Shown in pieces: positions 40,371-49,378 of a stretch of 64,000 nucleotides of DNA. The notes under the pieces were generated by a model that made no database searches, was not told where the DNA came from, and saw nothing but the letters and a program-made list of their open reading frames with translations. This DNA comes from an uncultured Aquimarina sp. (GTDB lineage Bacteria; Bacteroidota; Bacteroidia; Flavobacteriales; Flavobacteriaceae). The DNA lies in assembly GCA_947500505.1 (NCBI GenBank), contig CANMSL010000006.1, positions 228,043 to 292,042 of the forward strand, read 5' to 3'. A program made the translations under genes and the position numbers. Position 1 is the stretch's first letter. The number at the start of each line of letters is the position of its first letter.

Positions 40371-41834
40371 ATGAAAAAAATAAATAAAATATCTTTTTTA
40401 TTAGTTATCCTTACCATTTTTTCGTGTGATGATTTTACGGAATTTGATAGAGGGTTTCTAATCACAGAAGATGGAGCAATTACCGATATCAGTAGTTTAG
40501 AGAGACTTCTTTTAGGAACTTATGATGCTAATGATTCTTACAGAGAGATAATAGGGCTAAATAGTATAGCTTCTGACGAGGTAAGAATTGGACTGGGAAA
40601 CAGAGGTCAAGGCCTACAAGAGCATTCATTCACCTTAACCAGTAATGATGGTAATATAACTACCGCGTGGAATTCGATGTACGATATGCTAGATAATGCC
40701 AATCGAGTTATTCGTGCAGCTGAAAGTATTGAATTGAACTCTGGCGAAGAAACTACAAGAGATCAAATTGTTGGTGAAGCACTTGCAATAAGAGCGTGGC
40801 AACATTTTGATTTATTAAGAATGTATGCACCATCGTTTGATCCTTCTGCTTCAGGAGTTCCTATTAGTAACAGAGTACTGGCTTTTGGAACGGATGATCT
40901 TAATTTTCCAAGAAATACAGTTGGAGAAGTTCTTGCACAAATTGAGCAAGATTTAATAGATGCATCCAATCTAATTCCATCTAGTGCGAATAATATTAAT
41001 AGATTTTCTTTAACCGCAATAAAAGCGCTACAAGCGAGAGTTGCTCTTTATGTTGGAACAACTGAATCATTGAATGAAGCAGTCAATTTGACTACCGAAG
41101 TATTAGCAGAAGTACCATTAGTTAGCGGTACTGACTATATTGATATGTTCAGAGAAGATCCTAGTGAAACGCCTGCTAATCCTACCGAAGTAATACTTCA
41201 GATTGAAAGAGATCAATTTGACCCTAGGATAGGTACTAATTGGACGGATATTAATGGTGATGTATTTTTCTCTATGTCTACGGATCTTTTATCTGATATT
41301 AGTAATGCCGGAAGTTCAAGACAAACCGTTAATTTGGATTTAGAAACTTCTATAAATCCTGCAGAGGCTACTCCAGATGAGTTAATAGTTGGTAAATATC
41401 TTGGTACAAGCGCATTAAGTGGAGTTAACAACATCAAAGTTTTTAGATCCTCAGAAATGTTGCTGATCAGAGCTGAAGCTAATGCCATTTTAGGTAATCT
41501 TCCTGCCGCAAGAACTGATATTGAAGCTTTAAGAGCTACCAGAGGAAGTAGTGTTACTACTCCGGTTGCGTATGCCGGCCTGAACGAGGCTATTGCCGAT
41601 ATTGCACTAGAAAGAAGAGTAGAATTAGCTTTTGAAGGTCATAGACTTTTTGATCTTAAACGATTCGGTTTGGGAATTGCAAGACCAAATGATGACTGTA
41701 GCAACCCTACTAGGGTGTCTCCTACTACTTGTAACTTAGATGCCGGTAGTTTTAGATTTACATTTCCTATACCTCAATCAGAAATTTTTGCAAATGATGG
41801 TATAGGCCCAGAAGATCAAAATCCAGGTTATTAA
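40371..41834 (+). CDS. SusD/RagB-family lipoprotein 2
   Basis: 487-residue lipoprotein partner of transporter 2. The lipobox TIFSC gives Cys19, followed by DDFTEFD. It has the canonical RagB/SusD layout: AWNSMYDMLDNANRVIRAAESI, EALAIRAWQHFDLLRMYAP, RFSLTAIKALQARVALYVG and the C-terminal ALERRVELAFEGHRLFDLKRFG. Fourteen bp after SusC. Confidence 0.94.
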   Translation: MKKINKISFLLVILTIFSCDDFTEFDRGFLITEDGAITDISSLERLLLGTYDANDSYREIIGLNSIASDEVRIGLGNRGQGLQEHSFTLTSNDGNITTAWNSMYDMLDNANRVIRAAESIELNSGEETTRDQIVGEALAIRAWQHFDLLRMYAPSFDPSASGVPISNRVLAFGTDDLNFPRNTVGEVLAQIEQDLIDASNLIPSSANNINRFSLTAIKALQARVALYVGTTESLNEAVNLTTEVLAEVPLVSGTDYIDMFREDPSETPANPTEVILQIERDQFDPRIGTNWTDINGDVFFSMSTDLLSDISNAGSSRQTVNLDLETSINPAEATPDELIVGKYLGTSALSGVNNIKVFRSSEMLLIRAEANAILGNLPAARTDIEALRATRGSSVTTPVAYAGLNEAIADIALERRVELAFEGHRLFDLKRFGLGIARPNDDCSNPTRVSPTTCNLDAGSFRFTFPIPQSEIFANDGIGPEDQNPGY

Positions 41835-41848
41835 TAAAAATTATAGAT

Positions 41849-42697
41849 ATGAAAAAAATAAATATAAGCCTATATCTAAGTTTCATTCTTTTATTAGGTC
41901 TGACTTTCACCTCGTGTGAAGAAGACCGTGAAGATGATTCTTTTGACCCACAGAACGGACAAACATTTGTTTCATTTGGTGGGGGAAATACTGCAGATTT
42001 AGCAGTAATTATTGATGCTACTGGGAGTATAGACATACCAGTAAATGTGACTACAATTACTTCTTCAGAAAGAACATTTCCGTTCCAAATTGTTGAAGAG
42101 TCGACTAATGCAGATCCTAACAATTATACAATTGGTTCAATCACAATACCTGCTAATTCTCATGTAGGTTCATTAACTATAAATGCTACTGATAATAGTG
42201 TGGAAACTACTGCTGAAAACTTAGTACTTCAATTGGTAGATGGTGAAGGTTATGTGGCAAGTGCCACCCCCTTAACTGTTCGTATTTTTCAGGTATGCCC
42301 AATACCAGATGGGGCTTTTACCGGTGATTATATGATTACTACTCTTAGTCCTGGAGTGTTTAACGCAGGTACTTACGGAGCAAGTGGAAGTGTCGTAAAT
42401 ATCTCGCAAGGAGCTGGAGAATTCGACAGAGAATTTACTGCTAACTATTTTGAGGATGATCGTTTCCCAAGAACTTTCTTATTTTCATTAGTGTGTAATG
42501 AAATTATTGTGCCTTATCAAGATCAAGCTGTTGGCTGTAGTGGGAATGACGTAAACCTAAGTACAGGACCTCCTGCTGTAAATGGAACCTATGATTCCGC
42601 AGATGATTCATCATTTATTATTAACGTAACTGATAATGTTGATTCAGATTGTGGCGGCGGACCAGTTCAGGCATCTTACAGATTCACAAAACAATAA
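41849..42697 (+). CDS. Surface lipoprotein of SusC/D locus 2, Calx-beta-like
   Basis: 282-residue lipoprotein. The lipobox FTSC gives Cys23, followed by EEDREDD, an acidic surface-export signal. An N-terminal beta domain of about 100 residues (VSFGGGNTADLAVIIDATGSIDIPVNV in outline, then ITIPANSHVGSLTI and LQLVDGEGYV) resembles Calx-beta or DUF4843-type folds. The C-terminal part has paired Cys and no recognised family. By position it is an accessory substrate-binding protein. Confidence 0.72.
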   Translation: MKKINISLYLSFILLLGLTFTSCEEDREDDSFDPQNGQTFVSFGGGNTADLAVIIDATGSIDIPVNVTTITSSERTFPFQIVEESTNADPNNYTIGSITIPANSHVGSLTINATDNSVETTAENLVLQLVDGEGYVASATPLTVRIFQVCPIPDGAFTGDYMITTLSPGVFNAGTYGASGSVVNISQGAGEFDREFTANYFEDDRFPRTFLFSLVCNEIIVPYQDQAVGCSGNDVNLSTGPPAVNGTYDSADDSSFIINVTDNVDSDCGGGPVQASYRFTKQ

Positions 42698-42721
42698 GAA
42701 TTATTACTTACAATATTTCTC

Positions 42722-42757
42722 AAACATCCCGATGACATTTCATCGGGATGTTTTTTT
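42722..42757 (+). terminator. Terminator of SusC/D locus 2
   Basis: 14-bp perfect stem, AAACATCCCGATGA and TCATCGGGATGTTT, with loop CATT and then a T run, 25 bp past the operon's last stop codon. Confidence 0.95.
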
Positions 42758-42762
42758 ATACA

Positions 42763-42770
42763 TATATTTG
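42763..42770 (+). promoter_or_regulatory. -7 element of rlmB, possibly leaderless
   Basis: TATATTTG, an exact TAnnTTTG, ends 6 bp before the rlmB ATG. Transcription would start at or next to the start codon. No -33 TTG is visible, because that position lies in the preceding terminator. Confidence 0.5.
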
Positions 42771-42776
42771 CTCCCT

Positions 42777-43511
42777 ATGAAAAATGAAACTCAAATATTT
42801 GGTATCAGATCCGTTATAGAAGCTATCAATTCTGGTAAAGTAATTGATAAGCTGTTTATCCAAAAAGGCTTACAGGGAGATCTCGCCAAAGAGCTGATGG
42901 ATTTAGTAAAGTCCAACAACATTACTTTTTCTTTAGTTCCGATTGAAAAACTTAATCGACTTACCCGCAAAAATCATCAGGGAGTTGTTGCTCAAATATC
43001 CCCTATCGAGTTCTTTAATCTCGAAAACTTAGTTCTTACCGTTATTGAGTCCGGTGAGACTCCGCTATTTCTAATCCTGGATCAGCTGTCTGATGTGCGT
43101 AATTTTGGTGCAATCATAAGAACAGCAGAATGTACTGGTGTACACGGTATTATTATCCAGAAAAAAGGTGGAGCTCCTGTAAGCGCCGATACTATAAAAA
43201 CTTCTGCCGGAGCTATTTTCAAAATACCGATTTGCAAAGTTGATCATATCAAGGATGCAATGTTTTATCTACAAGCTTCGGGAATACAAATAGTAGCTGC
43301 CACAGAAAAAGCTACTAACCCGATTTACGATATAAATCTAAATGTACCCACAGCTATCGTAATGGGTAGTGAAGGAAAGGGTATATCAAATTCTGTGTTA
43401 AAAATTGCTGATCATATGGCAAAGCTACCTATGTATGGAGAAATAGCATCGCTAAACGTTTCTGTAGCTTGTGGGGTATTTCTATACGAATCTATCAGAC
43501 AAAGATTATAA
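42777..43511 (+). CDS. rlmB: 23S rRNA 2'-O-methyltransferase, RlmB/TrmH family
   Basis: SpoU-type methyltransferase of 244 residues that methylates a guanosine ribose in 23S rRNA. The start is the ATG at 42777 (MKNETQIFGIRSVIEAINSGK); upstream in-frame codons run through the terminator and are not coding. The N-terminal substrate-binding domain is followed by the knotted catalytic domain with LILDQLSDVRNFGAIIRTAE (motif 1), IVMGSEGKGIS (motif 2) and PMYGEIASLNVSVACGVFLYE (motif 3). It ends 6 bp from the convergent rhomboid gene. Confidence 0.93.
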   Translation: MKNETQIFGIRSVIEAINSGKVIDKLFIQKGLQGDLAKELMDLVKSNNITFSLVPIEKLNRLTRKNHQGVVAQISPIEFFNLENLVLTVIESGETPLFLILDQLSDVRNFGAIIRTAECTGVHGIIIQKKGGAPVSADTIKTSAGAIFKIPICKVDHIKDAMFYLQASGIQIVAATEKATNPIYDINLNVPTAIVMGSEGKGISNSVLKIADHMAKLPMYGEIASLNVSVACGVFLYESIRQRL

Positions 43512-43517
43512 TAGAGA

Positions 43518-44255
43518 TTAATCCTCTTTTTGATCATCTGATGGCTTATATTCATAAATGATCTTTATGTTTTCCTCATTCTCTTGTTCTGGCAACCTCT
43601 CTATAAAGTTTCCGTTTTCATCAAAATGCTTTAAGAACTCATCATCCTCTGGGTTATAATCCGGAGATTCCCAATGATATTTCTTTGGTCTGGCAATGCC
43701 ACTTTTTATCAAAAAAGCCAATAACACTCCAACTACCAAACCTGACAAGTGACCCTCCCAGGAAATTTTAGGATCTACAGGTAAAGTATACCAGATCATA
43801 CTCCCATATATGAAGACAACGATAAAAGACAATGCGATTAATCTAAAATGCTTCGCAACTACACCCTTGAAAAAAAGAAAACCGAAAAGCATATAAATCA
43901 CTCCACTAGCACCAATGTGATTTGCTTCTCTTCCGAACGACCAAGTTAATATTCCCGTAAAAAGAACGCCTATACATATCACTTTCCACGCGGTATTACG
44001 ATAGAAAAAGAAAAGAGACGCAGAAAGGATCAATAAGGGTAAAGTGTTATGCCACAAATGTGAAAGATCACCATGGATAAAAGGAGAAAAAAACACCCCT
44101 CTTAATCCTATTAAATTTCGTGGATAAATTCCAAAGCTATTGAAATCAAAACCAAAACGCACCTCAAACCAAAAAACAAGCCAAATAGACAATATAAAGA
44201 GTAGTGGATATCCAACAACTCCTGTACTAAACCTAAAATGATTATTTTCTTCCAT
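43518..44255 (-). CDS. Rhomboid-family intramembrane serine protease
   Basis: 245-residue inner-membrane protease with about six transmembrane helices. The catalytic dyad is visible: Ser117 in GASG and His169 in the last helix (EGHLSGLVVGV). HLWHNTLPLL supplies the conserved HxxxN-type oxyanion residues. A charged cytoplasmic C-terminal tail of about 55 residues follows the last helix. Substrates are unknown. Convergent with rlmB. Confidence 0.93.
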   Translation of the reverse strand: MEENNHFRFSTGVVGYPLLFILSIWLVFWFEVRFGFDFNSFGIYPRNLIGLRGVFFSPFIHGDLSHLWHNTLPLLILSASLFFFYRNTAWKVICIGVLFTGILTWSFGREANHIGASGVIYMLFGFLFFKGVVAKHFRLIALSFIVVFIYGSMIWYTLPVDPKISWEGHLSGLVVGVLLAFLIKSGIARPKKYHWESPDYNPEDDEFLKHFDENGNFIERLPEQENEENIKIIYEYKPSDDQKED

Positions 44256-44373
44256 ACGCTCGATATATAAATCAAAAAACTATCCAAAAATAACAGACCG
44301 CTAAATTGTCAGTTACCCTAGAAGTCACTTTATATAAAGCGCAACATATAATCCCACGGTTACGGAGCGAATT

Positions 44374-44387
44374 TCTGAGTACTCAGA
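44374..44387. repeat. 14-bp palindrome upstream of rarA
   Basis: TCTGAGTACTCAGA is self-complementary. Counting one G-T pair, the symmetry extends to 20 bp (44371-44390). It lies about 160 bp before rarA and is not followed by T residues. It could be an operator; no partner protein is evident. Confidence 0.45.
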
Positions 44388-44534
44388 GATCCCATTTAAC
44401 GAAGGGAACAAACCTTTTAGCAAAAACAAATAGGGTTCAACTATCTGTTTTGAGCTTATTTCGATACTACTTTTTAAAACAAGTTATTACTAATAAATTT
44501 AATAAATATAACATACTGACTAAACACTCTTTAG

Positions 44535-44542
44535 TAACTTTG
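44535..44542 (+). promoter_or_regulatory. -7 element of rarA, possibly leaderless
   Basis: TAACTTTG (exact TAnnTTTG) ends 5 bp before the ATG at 44548. No TTG stands at -33. This is the same arrangement as at rlmB. Confidence 0.5.
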
Positions 44543-44547
44543 TATTT

Positions 44548-45825
44548 ATGAATAAACCACTGGCAGAAAGAATACGTCCTAAATCATTAGAAGAGTATTT
44601 AAGTCAAGAACATTTAATTGGTAATGATGGCTCTTTGACAAACCAAATCAAAAAAGGAATTATCCCTTCACTGATCCTTTGGGGACCTCCTGGTGTGGGA
44701 AAGACCACTTTAGCCAACATTATCGCCAATGAATCAGGAAGGCCATTTTATACACTTAGCGCAATAAATAGTGGTGTAAAAGATGTACGTGAGGTTATTG
44801 ATAAAGCGAAACAAAGTGGTGGCTTATTTACAACCAAAAATCCTATTCTATTTATAGACGAGATTCATCGTTTCAGTAAATCTCAGCAGGATTCCTTACT
44901 AGGAGCTGTTGAGAAAGGATGGATCACATTAATTGGAGCCACTACAGAAAACCCAAGTTTTGAAGTGATCCCAGCTTTACTATCACGTTGTCAGGTATAT
45001 ATCCTTAATCCCTTTGGAAAAAAAGAATTAGAAGCCTTACTTGCTAGAGCTTTGCAACAAGATGAATATTTACTTTCAAAAAATATAAACCTTAAGGAAA
45101 CTGAAGCATTATTAAAGCTTAGTGGTGGGGATGCCAGAAAATTATTGAACATTTTTGAGTTGATAGTTTCTAGTCAGGATCAGGAGGTAATCACTATTTC
45201 TAATGATCTTGTCTTGAAACTGGTACAACAAAACACAGTAAGGTATGATAAAACAGGAGAGCAACATTATGATATCATTTCGGCGTTTATTAAATCTGTA
45301 CGTGGCAGTGATCCCAACGCTGCTGTATATTGGCTCGCACGAATGATAGAAGGAGGAGAAGATTTGAAGTTTTTAGCCAGAAGAATGATCATACTAGCCT
45401 CTGAAGATATAGGTAATGCAAATCCAACAGCTTTGATTATGGCTACTAATACATTTCAGGCAGTAACCACTGTAGGATACCCTGAAGCAAGGATTATTCT
45501 AAGCCAGTGCGCAGTCTATCTTGCTACTTCTCCAAAAAGTAATGCTTCTTATATGGCAATTAATAAAGCACAACAACTAGTAAAACAAACCGGAGACTTA
45601 TCTGTACCATTGCACATAAGAAATGCTCCTACCAAATTAATGAAAGAACTGGGTTATGGCGAGGATTATAAATACGCTCACGATCATAAAGAAAATTTTA
45701 TCAAACAAGAATTCCTTCCCGAATCAATAGAAAACACCAAACTTTATGAACCAGGTAATAATCAACGCGAAAATGCACTAAGAGTGTTTCTTAAATCACG
45801 TTGGGGAGATAAATATAGCTACTGA
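44548..45825 (+). CDS. rarA: Replication-associated recombination protein A (AAA+ ATPase)
   Basis: 425-residue AAA+ ATPase (also called MgsA) related to clamp-loader subunits, acting at stalled replication forks. The N-terminus [21 protein letters not shown] is typical. Walker A GPPGVGKT is at residues 46-53, Walker B is LFIDEIHRF, sensor 1 is [11 protein letters not shown], and the C-terminal tetramerization region is present (HLRNAPT-like segment [16 protein letters not shown]). The stop codon is 2 bp from that of the convergent downstream gene. Confidence 0.96.
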   Translation: MNKPLAERIRPKSLEEYLSQEHLIGNDGSLTNQIKKGIIPSLILWGPPGVGKTTLANIIANESGRPFYTLSAINSGVKDVREVIDKAKQSGGLFTTKNPILFIDEIHRFSKSQQDSLLGAVEKGWITLIGATTENPSFEVIPALLSRCQVYILNPFGKKELEALLARALQQDEYLLSKNINLKETEALLKLSGGDARKLLNIFELIVSSQDQEVITISNDLVLKLVQQNTVRYDKTGEQHYDIISAFIKSVRGSDPNAAVYWLARMIEGGEDLKFLARRMIILASEDIGNANPTALIMATNTFQAVTTVGYPEARIILSQCAVYLATSPKSNASYMAINKAQQLVKQTGDLSVPLHIRNAPTKLMKELGYGEDYKYAHDHKENFIKQEFLPESIENTKLYEPGNNQRENALRVFLKSRWGDKYSY

Positions 45826-45827
45826 TA

Positions 45828-46667
45828 CTATTGACGTGCTAACGTATCGGTAATTAATTTATTAGTCATTGGATTTACTCTTTCCAGAATAAAATTTCCA
45901 TACGCATCAAAATATCCATTACCACTATAATCTCCGGCTTTTATTACATATGACTTATTTCCAGTTGATTTAAGCATCTTGCCTAGTAAAACAGTTTTAT
46001 CATCTTCAATCTTAAAAAATTCAAAACCATAGTCCTGTTTCTTTAACCCGAAAGCCTGATCGTTTAATGTATAAAGAACAATTTTGTTCTCTACAGATGT
46101 TTTGTCAGAATTAGAATCTTTCTGAGAAATTTCTTTCTGATCTGATTTCTCATTTACTAATATCTCATTTTTTGAAGCTATTGGTACTGCATTGACCACA
46201 GCAACATTTTCAGGTTGTTCCTGATCGACTTTGACATACTTATAGTTAAGATTTTTAATACTTTGAAAAGCATCCCTAAGCGCTTCTTGATATGCACGCT
46301 TAAATTCTTTTTCCCTACTTGTCCCCACTTTAGATGTAAAAACAACATTGCCATTACAGTTCTTAAGCTCTACAAAAAGTTTAGTCAAGAAAAGACCAGA
46401 ATTCTTTTTTACGTCTGCCATAAGACCAAGACAGCCATTATTTTTCATATCATCGGGGTATTCTGTACCTCTTATAAAAGCCTTAAATCCATACTTTTCA
46501 AATAAAAATTTTGTTAATGAATTTAATTGATAGCGATCATTTTCACTTAAAAAAGTATACCCTTCTGGTACCATTACATACTTATAATTATTTATATTAT
46601 TCTGTGCATAGGAGTATACACTAAAAAAAGTTACAAGTCCAAAAAATAAAATACGCATTATATTCAT
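45828..46667 (-). CDS. Exported protein of unknown function coupled to the DUF5723 gene
   Basis: 279 residues with a signal peptide ending YSYAQ. The N-terminal half (YKYVMVPEGYTFLSENDRYQ, then NSLTKFLFEKYGFKAF) forms one alpha/beta domain. A Ser/Lys/Glu-rich linker (about residues 160-200) leads to a short beta-rich C-terminal domain ending YGNFILERVNPMTNKL. I recognise no named family. An in-frame GTG lies one codon upstream, and the ATG at 46667 overlaps the stop codon of the preceding gene by one base, so the two are translated together. Confidence 0.7.
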   Translation of the reverse strand: MNIMRILFFGLVTFFSVYSYAQNNINNYKYVMVPEGYTFLSENDRYQLNSLTKFLFEKYGFKAFIRGTEYPDDMKNNGCLGLMADVKKNSGLFLTKLFVELKNCNGNVVFTSKVGTSREKEFKRAYQEALRDAFQSIKNLNYKYVKVDQEQPENVAVVNAVPIASKNEILVNEKSDQKEISQKDSNSDKTSVENKIVLYTLNDQAFGLKKQDYGFEFFKIEDDKTVLLGKMLKSTGNKSYVIKAGDYSGNGYFDAYGNFILERVNPMTNKLITDTLARQ

Positions 46668-48055
46668 CACATGATTACATTAAATCCTAATTGAACAGAT
46701 ACTCCTCTGGCATCTGCAAGATTAGAATATTCTAAAATATTATTTGCCGAAATATAGAAATTAATTTTGTTAATATGGGTAGATATTAATAATCCTACGT
46801 TCTTATAAGAGTAATCATCAACAGTATAAGTTAATTTTGTTCTCAAAAAACTCAATAATCGCTTATAGTAAAATAGTGATGCAGCATATTGAGGCCTTTT
46901 AGGCCTGAATTGGGTAAAAATCTGGAATCCAAAGGCATCTTGATAAGGAGGATCAACGCAATTACAAGTACCATTGTCATATCGATTAAAAGAATACTTA
47001 ATAGAACCATTAAGTTTCACCGGACGCAGAGCAGCATAGCTGGTGTTTAAAGTATCTATAGGTATCGCCTCTTCCAACTCATCTAAAATATCCTGAGAAT
47101 TATTATCTGTTATTGGAGTTTCTAGACCTTCAAAAGCGAAGTTTCCTCTTGCCCTGTAAGTTTCAACATCTTTGGTATAATAAATCATCCCCAAATCATT
47201 TATACTACCCGTTATTGACCATTGATCATCCAACTGATAACTAAATCCAACATCCACACCGACACCCAAATTCCCTCCTAGAAATGCCCTGCCTATAAAT
47301 TTATTGAGTACTTTTTTAGCTCCATCTGCATTATCCTCTGACTCAATATCACGCAAAGAGGCGTAACCGGCAGTCTGCACACTCACATCTGCACCACTGA
47401 TTATATGCTGGTATATATTATTACCCTGTGGTGTTTCTATGGTAGTAAAAGCACCTATATTCTTAGTACTTCTGAAGTTAAAAATGCTAGAGTACAACTT
47501 TGCTCTGGCACCAAAAGTAAGCTTTTTGTTAAGCTTTTTATTATATCCAAAATGATAAACAGTGAGCAACTCTCCGGTCGCACTAATATTGGAGAACCTA
47601 AAAGGAACATTAATAAAATCTTGATTCCCTTGGTACGCAAGCACTGCAAAATCTTTTGGAAAATACGCAATCAGATCGAGCTCCTGATACAAGCCAGCTG
47701 AGTAATATATATTTTTATCTCGTTTGCTACGCCAACCAAAATTGATAAGATCGAGTTGTTGAGTAAGTGTAAAGAAATCATTACTCGTTAAAGTGTTTAT
47801 TGTATTTTCGATTTTATCGTTAATATTTCTTCCATCATCAGCGAAAACATCATAAACAGAGGCTCCCTTAAATCCAACATTAAGATGTATCTGAGATAGA
47901 AATGGTACTCCAACGTGATAGTCAAAGTTTATTTCCGCCCCGGGATTAAGCATCAGAGATTGGGGCAAATCCGTAAAATCATATAAGGTTTCCTTATTCT
48001 GAGAATAGGAGAAGGATCCCCATAAACCTATACAAAGGCATATTAGAATCCTCAT
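46667..48055 (-). CDS. DUF5723-family outer-membrane beta-barrel protein
   Basis: 462 residues with a signal peptide ending SFSYSQ. The sequence is a succession of beta strands typical of outer-membrane barrels, with NPGAEINFDYHVGVPFLSQIHLN near the N-terminus and YISANNILEYSNLADARGVSVQLGFNVIM in outline at the end. It fits DUF5723 proteins of Bacteroidota, whose function is unknown. Its start overlaps the upstream lipoprotein stop by ATGA and its stop overlaps the next start, giving a tightly coupled three-gene set. Confidence 0.78.
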   Translation of the reverse strand: MRILICLCIGLWGSFSYSQNKETLYDFTDLPQSLMLNPGAEINFDYHVGVPFLSQIHLNVGFKGASVYDVFADDGRNINDKIENTINTLTSNDFFTLTQQLDLINFGWRSKRDKNIYYSAGLYQELDLIAYFPKDFAVLAYQGNQDFINVPFRFSNISATGELLTVYHFGYNKKLNKKLTFGARAKLYSSIFNFRSTKNIGAFTTIETPQGNNIYQHIISGADVSVQTAGYASLRDIESEDNADGAKKVLNKFIGRAFLGGNLGVGVDVGFSYQLDDQWSITGSINDLGMIYYTKDVETYRARGNFAFEGLETPITDNNSQDILDELEEAIPIDTLNTSYAALRPVKLNGSIKYSFNRYDNGTCNCVDPPYQDAFGFQIFTQFRPKRPQYAASLFYYKRLLSFLRTKLTYTVDDYSYKNVGLLISTHINKINFYISANNILEYSNLADARGVSVQLGFNVIM

Positions 48056-48642
48056 AATTGATAATTTACGTAATAACTGGCTTTTGATCGTATATACAAT
48101 ACTCCTCTTAGATCAGAATTTAAAGTCGGAACAATGATCTCGGTAGCTATCTTTTGAGCCGAAACTAATTGATTTAGTGTTGCATTATCCAAAATAATCG
48201 GATTTGGATCTGAAAATGACACAACAGGTTCTGTTCCTTCTCCTGATCCTGCTTGTACAGGGATACTATAAAGCTGTCCTATAGGTTGTTCTGAATCAGT
48301 TAAAAATTGAAATTGAAGAGTAAATGACCTTTCTATAGTATTACGAATTTCGATAGTCAACTCTACTCTATCTAAATTATCTATTGCAAAATCGGTTCCC
48401 ACCAAATCATAATTTATGGTATCCCTAAGAATTTCCGAAGGAACTGTGAATTCAGTATTCGGAGGCGTCCCCTGAGGAATAAAATCTTCTACATCAAATT
48501 CTGAATAAATAAAATCTGCCTCAAAGACTGGTGTAAGAACAACTTCGTCAAGCTGCTCAAAATCCAACTCTTTAACACAAGAAAATGTTATCAAAATTGC
48601 AGCAAAGAAAAGCAGCAATGCATAGGTGTTTTTTGTTTTCAT
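48052..48642 (-). CDS. Lipoprotein of unknown function coupled to the DUF5723 gene
   Basis: 196 residues from the ATG at 48642, chosen because the signal peptide MKTKNTYALLLFFAAILITFSC begins there; an earlier in-frame start adds 12 unlikely residues. Cys22 is the lipid site, followed by VKELDFEQLDEV. The mature domain is beta-rich, with YDLVGTDFAIDNLDRVELTIEI in outline, and may be an outer-membrane accessory to the barrel protein encoded next to it. No family recognised. Confidence 0.75.
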   Translation of the reverse strand: MKTKNTYALLLFFAAILITFSCVKELDFEQLDEVVLTPVFEADFIYSEFDVEDFIPQGTPPNTEFTVPSEILRDTINYDLVGTDFAIDNLDRVELTIEIRNTIERSFTLQFQFLTDSEQPIGQLYSIPVQAGSGEGTEPVVSFSDPNPIILDNATLNQLVSAQKIATEIIVPTLNSDLRGVLYIRSKASYYVNYQL

Positions 48643-48688
48643 CTGGGGGAGTTGTTTAGTAATAACGAAAATATACAAATATTTATTA

Positions 48689-49378
48689 CTAAAGATACCT
48701 TTTTATATGATTTAATGTTGAAACCTGTATTGCTTGTTTTGGCAACTCTTCTTTGTGATAATTAAAACATATTGTCTTGATTCCAAGATATTCAGCTCCA
48801 AGAATATCTGCCTCATAATTATCTCCAATCATTAGACTTTTATCAATATCGGCTCCAGAAACTTTCATCGCATGTTCAAAAATCATAGGATTCGGTTTCT
48901 TAACCCCAACCTCTTCACTATTCGTAACAGTATTAAAATAATGTTTAATATTGGCGTTAGAAAGCTTTGTGTTTTGCACCTCTCTAAAACCATTAGTAAT
49001 TATATGCATTTGGTATTTTGGCATGAGATACTCTAATAACTCCTTTGCTCCTTTGATTAAATAGTTATTCAGAGGCAAAAAATTGATATAATCATCAGAA
49101 AGTGCATCTATAGTATCCAATGGAAATTTAATTCCAAACACAGCAAAAGTTTCAATAAGACGCCCCCTACGTAGCTCTGTTTTAGTAACTTTTTCTTCTC
49201 TGTATAATTTCCAATAACGTAAATTTATTGGCTGATAAACAGACAGAAAATGATCAATCGAAATTTGAATCTTAAATTTATCAAACATTAATTGAAAAGC
49301 CAATGCAGAATTTCTGTCAAAATCCCATAAGGTATGATCTAAATCAAAAAATATATGATCAATTTTCTCTATCTTCAT
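48689..49378 (-). CDS. yjjG: YjjG-family HAD phosphatase (noncanonical pyrimidine nucleotidase)
   Basis: Cytoplasmic HAD hydrolase of 229 residues. Motif I is FFDLDHTLWDFDRN, motif II is IITNGF, motif III is the Lys in GVKKPNPMIFEHAM, and motif IV is MIGDNYEADILGAEYLG. The WDFDRNS continuation is typical of the YjjG subgroup, which dephosphorylates noncanonical pyrimidine nucleotides. I prefer the ATG at 49378 over one 48 bp upstream. It overlaps the 3' end of the deacetylase-like gene by 20 bp. Confidence 0.85.
   Translation of the reverse strand: MKIEKIDHIFFDLDHTLWDFDRNSALAFQLMFDKFKIQISIDHFLSVYQPINLRYWKLYREEKVTKTELRRGRLIETFAVFGIKFPLDTIDALSDDYINFLPLNNYLIKGAKELLEYLMPKYQMHIITNGFREVQNTKLSNANIKHYFNTVTNSEEVGVKKPNPMIFEHAMKVSGADIDKSLMIGDNYEADILGAEYLGIKTICFNYHKEELPKQAIQVSTLNHIKRYL

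Larger units (their letters stand above)
44256..44547. other. Intergenic region between rhomboid and rarA genes
   Basis: About 290 bp with no convincing gene. It holds a perfect 14-bp palindrome TCTGAGTACTCAGA (44374-44387) and the -7 box of rarA at its right end. Confidence 0.55.

Noticed and set aside
42636..42776. 47-residue N-terminal extension of RlmB
   Set aside because: It would overlap the previous gene and run through a perfect terminator hairpin; the family N-terminus starts at 42777.
44306..44551. 81-residue open frame before rarA starting at a TTG
   Set aside because: It overlaps the rarA start, has a non-ATG start, no domain pattern and no coding-like composition; the region fits a promoter better.
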